From positions 6,837,833-6,901,832 of the forward strand of contig JANVCC010000261.1 of NCBI GenBank assembly GCA_025345505.1: 64,000 nucleotides of DNA, written 5' to 3'. The position numbers and the translations under genes are program-made. Under the pieces are notes generated by a model, which was not told the DNA's origin, ran no database searches, and saw only the letters and a list, made by a program, of their open reading frames with translations. Positions 14,401 through 25,545 of this stretch are shown here, piece by piece (position 1 is the first letter of the stretch; every line of letters starts with the position of its first letter). The stretch comes from Todiramphus chloris collaris (lineage: Eukaryota; Chordata; Aves; Coraciiformes; Alcedinidae).

Positions 14401-16599
14401 CCCAAACATAAACTTTTTGAGAATGTATTCAAAAGTGATTGAAATGGAGAAACCTTTCTTTGCCCTTACTCCTGCTGCTTCTCTGACTTTCCTGTCATCC
14501 TGTGATTCTGTTGTAGACAGCTAAGTGGATCAGCTCAGAGCATATCTACTGAGCATATTTGAGTTGCTCAGTCCAGCAGTCTTGTGAAGTCCCATGTGTA
14601 GAAGAGCATATGTGGAGCAATGCCAAACCCACTGCAGGTTGGGGTGTTGTGGGTGGAAGAGTAATGCAAGAGAGCAGCAAGCAGCAGAAAGGGCAGTAAG
14701 AGCCCTGAGGGAAAAAGATACAGGTGGCACAGGAGAGGTTACAGGGAGAAACGGAACTATCAGATACATGGCTGGATAACAGCAACATAAAAGAAGAGAA
14801 AGAGCAATTCATAAGTGAAAGGACCATTGGGAGAATAAAAGCCATCGATAAAGCTCTATTTTTTTTTATTGTTTTCTCTTCAGAGCAGCCGAGAGTACAG
14901 AGGAGAGTCCAACAGTATAGAGGAGAGTAGAATACATGGCCTCAGGAGATAAGAATTAAACAGAGGCTTGGGTGTCATATATGGGACTCCCTGACATATG
15001 ATAGGCTGACTGGGAATAAATTTCTTTGAGCATAGTTTTAAACTGTTCTCTAGATTTGCCACACTCATAAACAGACTTGTTTACTGAAAGCCAATGGAGC
15101 ATGTTAAAGTCAGACTGAAAAACAGAGTCCATTTCGGCACAGAGGACAGAGTGGGCTGGTGTCCCTCACCGCTGCCTCTGAAGGCAATCAGGAAAGCTGT
15201 AAGGAAAGTGTACAGGGAGCCCCATCTCACTAAGGCAGCATCTCCCTGACTCCTCATGGCAAAGGATGTGATAGCTCCATGGATGCCTGTGCCCCATGGC
15301 TTGGGTCTGTCAACAAAAAGTTGTCAAAAAATGCACCTAAGGATTACTTAAAAGTATAATCTATTAAGATTTTTGTGGAACTTCACCTACTCAGTTACTA
15401 AGGGGATGGCAGAGAATCAAAATTTAGTGCAGGCAAGCCTAGATAAAAGCACTTTTGTTTTAAAAATAACAAAAAGTGTAAAATTCTGCTGGCTTTACAT
15501 TTGCAAATTCAAAAATTATTCATTACATTTGTGTCTCTCAAATTACATGAGTGTTCTACACAGGCTTTCACTTTCCGTGGATATTTGCTCCATGCCGTGT
15601 TTACATATACAGATATAAGCACTCATGCAGAACCACTGTCTGCCAACAACAAAAGTTCTCGTACTTACGTTTCAATCCCTCTCCTTTCTTCAATCTGTAA
15701 AAAACTGACCCTGGCTCTGACCAAATTAAATTTATGCCAAAATTCTCACCCCAATTTCCAGTGCCCAGATACCTCTGCAAAACCTTGTTAAGAAAGCCCA
15801 TCTGTCCCTGTGCATGGTGTGTAAACATGTCCATGTGCAGGGCTTTTTTCAGTCCCTGTGGCAGCTTCAAGCACACAGCCATTTAGCTTGCAAAGGTATT
15901 TTTTTTGCATCCTTAAAATTTCTGAATCTGCCCTCAGGCTTGAGATCTTACTTTGGACTTATTTCCCTTACCCCAGCTTCACAGGTCCATTGCTGTGTTC
16001 TTGTTCTTCTGTCTCCTCTTCAGAAGGACAGAATATTCAGAAGTAAGAAATGGAAAAGGAGAAAAGATGTATGGGATTTTACTGGAACACTTTTAATTAC
16101 TCTCCATTTCTCACTACCTTGAGAATCACACAACCACAGTAAGCTGCTGCATTGCAAGATACCTTATTCTGAGAGAAGGATTATTGTTTCAGTCTATTTG
16201 CATTAAAATCTTCTTTGCATTTCAATATCTCCTATTCTTAATTCCAGCTAGATTTTAAAAGCATACAGTGTCATAATTAATCACTTTGTGTGTTGGGGAA
16301 CACTTTGCCTTTTAAAAGCCAGTTCTAAAAAAGCAAATGGTATTTGGGAATAGCAAACAGGTTGACCAAAGGTGAATCTTGCCAGATGAATATGGTCTCC
16401 TTTTGTGAAGTGTCTGTGGATGAGAGAAGAGCAGTGGGTGTCGTTTATCACAGCTCTAGCAGGACATTCCTTATGGTCTCCCACAGCGTTTCTGTGTCCA
16501 AGTTAGGATGTTAAGATCTTAGATAAGGGAATGACTCAATGGGTGATAATCTGACTGGGCTGTCAGAAAGTGCAGTGGTTAATGGTTTGTGTTTTGCCA
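11490..16599. other. Unique non-coding DNA
   Basis: No gene recognised. Many overlapping 60-102 codon frames lie on both strands between about 14.5 and 16.1 kb, where the DNA is slightly more GC-rich. None has a recognisable domain or convincing splice context. A GGTT-type tract lies at 12734-12776 and a short T run near 13960. Confidence 0.55.
12734..12776. repeat. T run followed by GTTT/GGTT simple repeat
   Basis: Twelve T at 12734-12745 pass into GTTT and then GGTT units. The same kind of G/T-only tract recurs several times in the window (near 19.7, 21.2, 25.6, 46.95 and 59.35 kb). Confidence 0.85.
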
Positions 16600-17402
16600 G
16601 TTAGCAGAGTTCCTCGGGGGTAGCTCTGCATCCATTCAGTATCTTTTATTCTCTTCAATATCTGTAACCTAGAAGAGGAGATGGGGCTCACCCTCATCAA
16701 GTCTTGGGACAATCCTAAACTGGGGCTTCAAAGGAGCCATTCAGAAAGACTTTAACAGGCTGGAGGAATGGACTGATACGAACCTTGTGAAATTCAACAA
16801 GGACAAATGCACAGTCCTGTACCTAGGGTGAAATAATCCTCTTCAGAAAACTGCAGCCATTATACTGAAGGACATGATTATTCCCTTCTGGGAGCAGGTG
16901 AAATATTGCATTCACTTTTGGGAGCTCCAGGGCAATAACAGTTTTGAAAAATGGAAGCAAGTTCATTTGATCAGGGGCTGTAGAATTTATCCTGTGAGGA
17001 GAGGCTGAGAAACTGGGACTTATTAAGCCTGGAGAACAGATGGCTTTGAGCAAACCTGACAGTAGTCCTCCCATACTTACAGGAAGGTCATTAAGAAGAT
17101 AGGACCAGGCTCTTTACTGAAGTGCAAATGAGATCCAGGAAAGAAGGAGTGATAATGATCATAAATTTCAAAGGGGAACATTCCAACTGGATATAAGGAA
17201 AATTTGTCACCCTGAAGATAGTTAAGCATTCAAGCAGATTGTCCAGAGAGTTTACAGATTGGAGGTCCTTGGATGGTTTTGTGACCCATGTGGTCAAAGT
17301 CCTGAGAAGTTTCATTGAGCGTTGACCCTGCTTGGAGTAGGAGGCTGCACTAAGGACTCCCTGAGCTCCTTTCTGACCAGAATACTTCTACAATTCTAAG
17401 GT
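16600..17402 (+). mobile_element. CR1 LINE, 5'-truncated, degraded 3' end of ORF2
   Basis: This is the 3' part of a CR1 non-LTR retrotransposon in + orientation. Diagnostic segments are 'gagttcctcgggg' near 16608, 'ggctggaggaatgga' near 16759, 'aaattcaacaaggac' near 16790 (the CR1 frame there normally encodes a FNKAKC-like motif), 'gaggagaggctgagaaactg' at about 16996-17015, and 'tattaagcctggagaa' near 17021. It ends at about 17402 in a CR1-like tail, 'cttctacaattctaag'. Full CR1 elements are about 4.5 kb, so only about the last 0.8 kb is present. 5' truncation is normal for CR1. The frame is broken by many stops and indels, so it makes no protein. The heavy divergence implies an old insertion. 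The 5' limit is approximate. Confidence 0.85.
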
Positions 17403-20400
17403 TCACAAATCATTCCTGAGATCTCAGAGTTGTTTTAATGTGGAAGTCTGTTATTCTCAATTCTGTGAATATTATGGGGTTGATGTGTTACCTGTGTTAT
17501 TCCTGAAGTTGTTCCCTGAGATGACTACCTGCCTCTTGTTCTTCAATTTAGTATTTGGGAAAGGGCAGCCTGCACCCCCATAAGTTGTGATTAAAACATG
17601 AAATTCTTATTTAACTGCAGGACTATTCCATGTGATTTTTCTTCCCCTTATAGCCATAATGGCATTATTTTAATGAACTGATAGTAGATCCTTCAATCCC
17701 AAATTGGATTAATGCTTTGTCTTACCTTATATTTCTATCTACAAGTCCTTAGTGATTGTAACATCAGATTTCTAACATTGAAATCACTCTAATTTTAGCT
17801 TGCTTGAACAATATATTGACAACTAGTGATTCTTAGTTCAGTGATTCTGTTTCTTAATACCAGTGTTAAAAACTAATCAGAGCTTTAGTCCACAGGCTTT
17901 TTAGCAGATTCTCTCTCTGACTGAAGTTTCTAATTACCTACCAGACCAGGCATTACAAATGCTATCAGAGAAGTGCTTAAACTCCTACTCCTCTGAAAAT
18001 TAAGTTAATCGATGTTTTATGGAGTATTATTTGTGTTTGGAAGTTTGGTGTGTTGGCCCATTGCCTTTTCACAAGGTTTTGGCTTGATAGGTTTGGTGTC
18101 TGTTAACTTTTCTTTCACTGAAACAGTTTCAAGTGAGACTACCTCAAGGAAGCAAGAATAATAGTGTAGAAGAAGTACAAACCTTTTTTCTTACCCCCAC
18201 GGACATCAAATAATCTGAGTCTTGTTTGTTTCAAGGAGATAAAATTTTTTTTCACTGTTGTCGTGGGTTCTTTTCTTTGGCCTGCTCTGTAGTTTCAACA
18301 GGCTTTACTAGGTTCATTGATGTATTAATTCATTTCAGACCACTATAAGAAACCTTTGCATCATCCTTTCTAGATTTTGCATTCTGCAAGTGAGTTACTT
18401 GTGTTGCCTTTTTAATTATTATTTTGATTTCCCATAACTTCTTAAGAATCACATTCTCATGTTTTAGAGCAAGACCTGATAGTGAGAGAATCTGTAAACT
18501 GATGGGAAGTGCTCAAAAGTACAGGCTTGACCATGCTATGATAACAATTGTTTTCTGCCTGTACTGGTTCTCACACCTCCTTACAGCAGGATGAGCATCT
18601 GTCCATAGGTGCTAACAAACTGACTGCTCTTGAAACTAGGAACAGTCTCATTGTTTGAAACATTTTTAACGCTGCTGAGGTGCAACAGGCATTGGAAAGA
18701 CCTTCAAGGTAAAGATCAAATTCAAGGGCATTTCTGTAGCTCAGTTCTATTTAAGGGAAGTATAACAAAAATCAATCCTAATCGACCATTTATGAGCTTT
18801 CTTAAAGGTTGTTCCTTTAACTCCAGTTCTTTGCTTTCTTCCTTTCTTTGTTCCCTTAATTTCTCTCCTATTTTGATTGAAAATGCTCTGAAAATTGTAT
18901 TTATTGATGAGGCAACTCTTGACTCATGATGTCAGAGGGACAGTCTGGCTCCAAGCACATTTGAAGAGCTATCTAATGGCAGCCCTAATGGTCCTGGCCC
19001 TTGACCGTAACCTCATCTGAAGCTTCACTTAGCCATTCTTGTCTCATAAAAAGCATTCTATTACTTCCTTCACATACTCTTGACTAGGTTTTAGCTATTA
19101 TTTTTCTTTTGCATTATACGAGTGATTCAGAAAAGGAAAAATGAAATCTAAAAAGTCAAGGTCCTGATACTGCCAAATTGTTTTACAGAGCTTTCAGTGT
19201 AGTCTGTGGGTGTTTTATTGTTGATGACACTGGGAGAAGAATTGGTCTCTATATGCTCATTGTAATCCAGTGGCTCAGCTGAAGAGTGTACGGTGCCACT
19301 AATAAGCTCCCATCAGAGAACAGCAACAGGAGGCTGGTTTCCTGGCACCAGCTGTGTACCTTACTGTGTCCTGCTACTGTTGAAAATGGGAATGACATAT
19401 AAATTCTACTGATCAGAACACATTATGGCAACACGAGGAAAGGAGCAAGTTTCATTTTCCACAGCAGAAAGGAAGATACACCATAAAGGCTAAATGTTCC
19501 AAAGGACAGCTCTCCCGGGTATACTCTAGGTAAAGGATAAGTGTCCTGGGGACACTCTGTATTAAAGAGAGCGAGTGCCTGACAGCAAAGCAGGAACAGT
19601 CAGACAAACGAAGCTGCCTAAAACATTAAAGAAAAAAGCTAATTACATGTTTTACTGAATTGATGATAAACAGGGGATTGTTAAGATGTCCTTATTGTTG
19701 TTTTCGTTTTGTTTTGCCTTTTTTGTTGTTGTTGTTCTGGTTTTATTTCTTTAATTGCTAGGCAGAGCCTTGGTCCTGAAAAGACAATCTTACTCATCTT
19801 GATCTACACTTTTCACACAAGATGAAATCTCAGAGGCGGGTATAGCACTCTTTTCAGTGTCTCCGTAGGCTGCCTTTTGAAGGTTAGGTGAGCACCAAAA
19901 TGTTACCTTTTGTTTTCCTTTTTGATTTTTCTGTGTACCACGAGATTCTAAGTCTTCCCTTTTGAAGCTTATGCTGTCTGTTGCTTCTGTGTTTTCTGGT
20001 TCACCTTCTAGTCCCTCTTGCTTTTTCTATCCCTCTTTCAGGTTTCCTCTGCTCTTCAAGCTTTATCTGTGTAATTCCTTGGAGCTTCACACTGAAGAAA
20101 CATGATTTGACTGCAAGTTTTCCAGAGTCACAAATGAAATGCGCTCAGGAACTCTCTGTCTTTTGATGCCAAGTGCAAAAAACTTTCCTAAATGCTGTAC
20201 CTTTGTCAGTCAATTACTGAAGCCTGTGAGAAAAGAAAGGAGTAATAAAACTATGTGCAATACTGAAAGGAATACCAGAAAGTAGAAACAGTCTTGATTT
20301 AATGGAGATGAGCATTATTGATTCCTGCCCTCCACAACAGAGCTTAAAAGCAAATAAAATCCATTATTTTCAATGGCAGACATTTTAAAAGCCTGTGTAA

Positions 20401-21140
20401 TGTTTCAAAACATACTGCACTGGTGTTGCATTGTATCTTTGTTTTTGCACATTTCTGTTGTACCATGAGCAAGTTTTTCTGCTACATCATTCCAAGGACT
20501 AATTCCCTAAATACTACAATCAGTATCTCCACAGATCCGATTGCACCTGGGTTACCAGCTTGTCAAATCTCAGCCAAACAGGATCTAATGCTTCAAAATA
20601 AAATCTCAAGGAAACCCTACAGCTTGCAGGAAATTATTTTCAACACTTGGAAATGCCTGACTTTGATTCAGCACCACTTTCAACCCCCAGTGTGTAGGTA
20701 GGGAGAACCATGGTCTTTGAAGCGTGTCTTTTTCAACTGAATAAGACAAGATCACCTGAGCTCTTTCAAAAGCTGTGGTTTACTGAGGGTCATATTGTGG
20801 TCAGTTCTGCTTTTCCTTATTTCTTCCACTTCTCCCTTGTATTTTCAGCAACATTAGAAGCACCTCCCCATGGAAGGTCCTAGCTGAATCAAGTGTTGGG
20901 AAACTTCTGTACATTATCTTCACTCATTCTTCACCTTCTTTTTCCAAATGGCCTCTTTTTTTTCCTGCAGTAAAAGACAGAGTAGAAACTGCTGCTCTTT
21001 GGTAGCAGAATAATGTCAGCTGGCTTTCAATCCCACCTGGAGAGAAAGTACTGCCTTTGGCAAAGTGCTGTGGGGTCCTCTTGGGTAGAAGGATTTTATA
21101 ACCATGGAAATTATGTTCCAGTTCTCTTTCTTCTTCTCTT

Positions 21141-21169
21141 CCACACACACCCCCCACCCCCCCCCCCCC
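21141..21169. repeat. CA then poly-C tract
   Basis: A short (CA)n run passes into C5-A-C13, with the C13 at 21157-21169. A T/G-rich tract follows directly to about 21227. The C13 is a possible length-polymorphic or error-prone site. Confidence 0.9.
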
Positions 21170-21402
21170 TTATTTTTGTTCATATTTTTTTTGTTTTGTG
21201 TTGGTGTTTTTTTGTTTGGTTTTCTTCTCTAGATCTTGTGGTATTATTTATAGTTATATACTTATTTATATATACTTATTAGTTTTATATTTTAAAATAA
21301 AACATGAAACAAAGCAAAGCAAAACAAAACCAAGAAAAAATGCAATCTTCCAGTATAAAACCTGATTCTGTAGTGCAAACTGGACAACCTTGCTACTTCA
21401 GA

Positions 21403-21808
21403 TTATTGAAACAATGAGCTGCTTGGATTTACTGGAGATTTCAGGCAGTTTTTCCTCCTGCAGTAGTCAGTCAGCATGGTGTTCCCAGTCATTTGCCAGA
21501 GAGATGGCAGTGCAGCTGCACAATATGCTACCTGCATTATAATTACTCTGACTTTACATACATATATGCTGGAGATACGCTTCCTTGTGTACTCCCATAC
21601 AGCGCTACTTGCAGATCTGTCATTTTCAATTATAGCAGATGTTTTACAGGACTGTATGGAAGGAGGAGTGCTACTTAACCTGACAAAAGGAGAAACAAAA
21701 TTCCTCTCTGCCCTCACTGGAAGTTTGAGCGGTGAGAGGAGCTTGGTATCCTTCCTGAAGGATGGGTACCAGAATAGCCTGGTCAAGGAGGCAACTAACA
21801 CTATCTAG
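21403..21808. other. Patch open on both strands, no recognised product
   Basis: A 110-codon frame (+, 21476-21808) and a 132-codon frame (-, 21403-21801) overlap almost completely. Neither translation matches a family I know, and I see no signal peptide, transmembrane pattern or zinc-binding motif. Mutual openness on opposite strands usually means one or both are accidental. The patch is slightly richer in GC than its flanks. It could be a piece of an exon, a non-coding conserved block, or chance, and chance is most likely. Confidence 0.12.
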
Positions 21809-23034
21809 TAGATATAGGCCTGAGGTAGCCCTTACCCAGCTTGCTTGTTCCTACCCACCTTTGAGAACCAATGAGAGCTCTCATAGGCCTCTCTCAGAAA
21901 AGGCTGGTGAATAATTTTACATGTCATCACCTATTCTTGAATTATTGGACAGGCTCTCTACTCCATGTAGTGAATAAAATGGAATAAGTTGCACCCTATT
22001 ACTTCTTTCTCCATAATATATTACAGCTTCATAGAAAAACCACTGCATCAGTTTAAGTGAAATCCTCTTTGCAGACACTTACTCCATTTTCCTCCAGTGC
22101 CTATTTTAATTTTTATTCTCTTATTCTTTTTAATTTCCTTAACTGAGGAACCTCTATCTGTCAGAAACATTGCTTTTTGGAACTGGGCATAACTTTTGTG
22201 ACATCCACTGTTTTCTTTAATAGTTAGAAATCAGAGTTAGTGCCTATAAGTGGTAATTCTTTACGGCAAAACAAGCTATGGAGAGAGCTTACAGACTGCT
22301 AGCGTTAACTTCCTCTAAGCAGAACTCGCCTCTTTATCAAAATCCTAGGGAGTTTCGGCTTCACAAGCCTAAAAGTGTCAGTTACCCCTATGGCCACTTC
22401 TGTAAGGCATTGCAAGTTGTCTCCTCAGTATGCATCTGCTGAGCATCAAGTCATCCATTCCAGATCCTTGTCAGAAGCTTTTCCTAAGAGCTATTAGTCT
22501 TTTTCTAAATCTAATTTGCTGATTTTTTGATCAGTGCCTTTTCCAGGTTCTGTCTTTAAATGATAAACTGTCAAAACTCTAAAGTCTTTCCTTTTGTAAA
22601 CTCTGTTTTATTCTCTACTTTTATTTCATTTTATTAATTCTGTTTCAGAAGGAAGATTAATGATAACAACTTGGGAGTGACATACGTAGGTAATCTGCGG
22701 AAAACAATTACTCTCAGTGTGAGATTTATGAAGAATATAATTCATTGGGCCATCAACAGCTGGTCCCTTCCCAGCATCTTAGAACTAGAAAGAGCTGACT
22801 CTGAATGTTTTTAACTTCTAACGTTAATTAAATGTTCACAAGACTTTCTAATTAATTATGTATACTGGTATTCAGGTTCTTGAGTGACCTTTCAAGCATT
22901 TTATTCTGCACAAATTAAGAATGTCTGTTCTTCTGTATTTTATATAAAATAGAGAGCATTTAGGTGAATGAAGAATAACATTTAACATTATTGTGAAGAC
23001 GTAAATATATAAATATAAGTAAATGTGAACACAC

Positions 23035-23426
23035 TGTGGTGGGTTGATCTTGACTGGATGACAGGTGTCCACCAAAGCTGCTCTATCACTCCCCCTCCTT
23101 AATCAGGCAGTGGACAGAAAACATAAAGAAAGTGTCGTGGGTCAAGATAAAGACAAGGAGAGATCACTCACAAATTTCCATCACGGGCAAAACAGACTTG
23201 AGTTCTGGGAAATTAATTTAATTTATTACCAATGAAATCAGAGTATGTTATCACAGAGGTGCTACAGCCATTGCTGATGGGCTCAGCCTGGCCAGTGGTG
23301 GGTCTGCCTTGGAGCCGGCCGGCATTGGCTCTGTCAAACACAGGAGAAGCTTCTGGCAGCTCCTAACAAGCCACCCCTGTAGCCCCCCTGCTAACAAAAC
23401 CTTGCCAGGCAAACCCAATAGACACA
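23035..23426 (-). mobile_element. Solo LTR of an endogenous retrovirus
   Basis: Read on the - strand, this is a complete-looking LTR of about 392 bp. It starts TGTGTCTATTGGGTTTGCCT and ends in ...CAACCCACCACA, so it has the TG...CA termini. An AATAAA polyadenylation signal lies on the - strand at 23222-23227, followed by a sequence ending in tcttgacccacgac, which I remember from bird LTRs of this type. The flanks may carry a 5-bp target duplication, cacac, at 23030-23034 and at 23427-23431 (or 23425-23429 if the LTR begins two bases later). The CA-rich target makes the exact edge ambiguous. No internal viral sequence adjoins it, so it is a solo LTR left by recombination between two LTRs. It is clearly less decayed than the CR1 copies, so it is probably younger. 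The call is by recall of avian LTRs plus structure. Confidence 0.85.
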
Positions 23427-25113
23427 CACACTCCTACATGTATATGTATATAATCCAAATGTGCATTCTTTCTTCTAGCTCTCTGCTTGGTATCCTTATT
23501 TATAAACTAAATAAACTATAAACTATAAATTAAATAAATCCACTGTGGGCAACAAAATTCACTCATGTAGTTAAAGCATCATCCTCCCTACCACTAGTAT
23601 GCAAACGTACATTTGTATAACTTACCTCTTTTGTTTTGAAACACAAGATACAAGAACAGGCTTGACAGATATATTTTAAAATATATGTCTCGTAGATCTG
23701 GATTATTGTAAAAAACCAAAATCTTAAAATAAACCAAAATTTTATGGAAATCCTACAATAATAATACAAATTTTGTCCAGTTTTCTATGTAAATGTGTCA
23801 GAGTTTTTAATCAGGTCTAACAAGTGCACTAGTGGTGATGCTGATCTTCCATTAAAAATATCCCTTATTTAGACTTTTCTCCCTGTACTGAAGAGATCTC
23901 TTAACTTTATCCTCCATGTAGGGAATCATGACTCTTCTTGGCGATACTGTCAGGACTGTTACACGCTGGTGTAACCTGAAAGCATAACTGATGAGCATTA
24001 GCAACAGCCTCTAGTCAATCGCTCTCAAGATCACTGAGCAAGAAGCTTAACAGTCCTGATTAAAATATCCATCTACCGAGTGTTCTTGACGGCTGAAAAA
24101 TGTGCTACAGAAAAGATAATATTAGAAATGCTTTAAATAGGCCTCCACGTCTAATCAATTTTTGAGTTACAGAACATTATGGAGGCTTGGATCATTTCAA
24201 TGTTTATATACAATTAACCTATTAGAGCCATACTGCATAAACACAGCATGGGTGTGAGAAGTTTTGTGATTATATGTATATACTACATCTTTGATGAACT
24301 TTGCAAACATTGTGCTCACAATTATCCATTACTTCATTTCCTATGGTAGGATAGGTTCATATTTTCTCTCTTTTCATTCTTAAAGCTGCTTTCTAGCAAT
24401 ATTTTTATAATCTGTGCAGAAGAAGTAAGATATACTTCTCTGGAACCTTTTCATTGTGACAACACTTTGCACAGCAGGCCAAAAATAGGAGGATTTAAAG
24501 TTTAAAATCCACAAGGGATTTGGAATTGCACTGAGCATTTCTGGCTTTGTTCCACGGGATGCAATGACACAAAAGCTTATATATAAAATCTCACCTTACG
24601 CAGCAATTTCAGCTCTTTAATCCTTGCTACTAGTTCATTTCTGTAAGTCTCTTCCAGAAATTAATCATCTAGACAGGATAAGTTCAGGCTGTGACCAAAA
24701 TATCCAAAAAGCTTTCTACAGTCCACTGTACCCCACAACATTTACAATTAATAAGGCTACTACCAAAGATACCAACCTTTATCTTATCAGCGTTGGTATG
24801 TTTTTAATGAGAGATTTTACAGGATTTTTCACTGATTTTAATGCTCTAATAGCTCTCTGTTTTCTTGCTCTTCAAACAAATGTGATCTCTTCTTCTGCCT
24901 CAGCAGTCTCTTACCATTTTTACTTTCAATTAATTATGTTTTATGCTGCTTGTAGGCAAGTTGCTCTAATAGTAAAAAAAAAAATCCTTATATTTATTTC
25001 ACATATTAACAGCGTTGATCTCGGAGAATTTTAATTCCTTTTTGCGTGGATTGTTCCTTTTTTCAAATAATTGGACTATAGGTTCCTCTCCTTCTGCATC
25101 TCTGCTACAATAG

Positions 25114-25154
25114 ATTGTAAAGCCCAGTGTGACAATGAGACTTTTCACTCTCAG
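25114..25154 (+). other. Weak candidate small exon (41 nt)
   Basis: A pyrimidine-rich stretch (about 25083-25110) leads to a tag acceptor at 25111-25113. The donor tcag|gtgaga at 25151-25160 is close to consensus. The enclosed 41 bases read CKAQCDNETFHSQ in one phase, which looks protein-like, but this is a subjective impression and no family is recognised. The length is not a multiple of three. This is less convincing than the 36-nt candidate at 9872-9907. Confidence 0.08.
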
Positions 25155-25513
25155 GTGAGAGTGTGTATATATCTTGTAGAGGTGTTGACTTGTACAGGTC
25201 TTTTCCAGCCTAAAGAAACAAGTCATCTGATTTCATTTGATAAATTTTTAGGAAGTAAATGAATCTATTTCATGTTCCAGATTCCATAGAATTCAATATA
25301 ATCATAATCACAAAGTAATATATGATAATAAAGTATACGTATGGTAGTAAAGAAATATTACTGAGATCAAACCTTTATCTCCTGGCTTCAGCTCCATATA
25401 CCTGTATGTAACCAGAGCTCAGAGGGCTACTGCTGCTGACTCCAGTCACTGCAATAAATGCCTCGTTCTTCTGCTCTCTTCAAGAACTTTGCAAAAAAAA
25501 GTCTCTCTCCTGG

Positions 25514-25545
25514 TATTGGAAATGAAGTTATATTGGAAATGAAGT
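25514..25545. repeat. Short tandem duplication, 15-mer twice
   Basis: tattggaaatgaagt occurs at 25514-25528 and 25531-25545 with two bases between (period 17). This is a recent-looking micro-duplication with no evident function. Confidence 0.85.

Larger units (their letters stand above)
17403..23034. other. Unique non-coding DNA
   Basis: No gene recognised. The stretch contains a G/T-rich simple tract (about 19697-19741), a C-rich then T-rich block near 21.14-21.23 kb, an A/C-rich tract at about 21299-21337, and a patch open on both strands at 21403-21808. Otherwise I see nothing that can be named. Confidence 0.55.

Noticed and set aside
14530..16122. Cluster of overlapping 60-102 codon frames on both strands as exons
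   Set aside because: The frames contradict one another, lack paired splice sites and show no known domain. Slightly higher GC explains their number.
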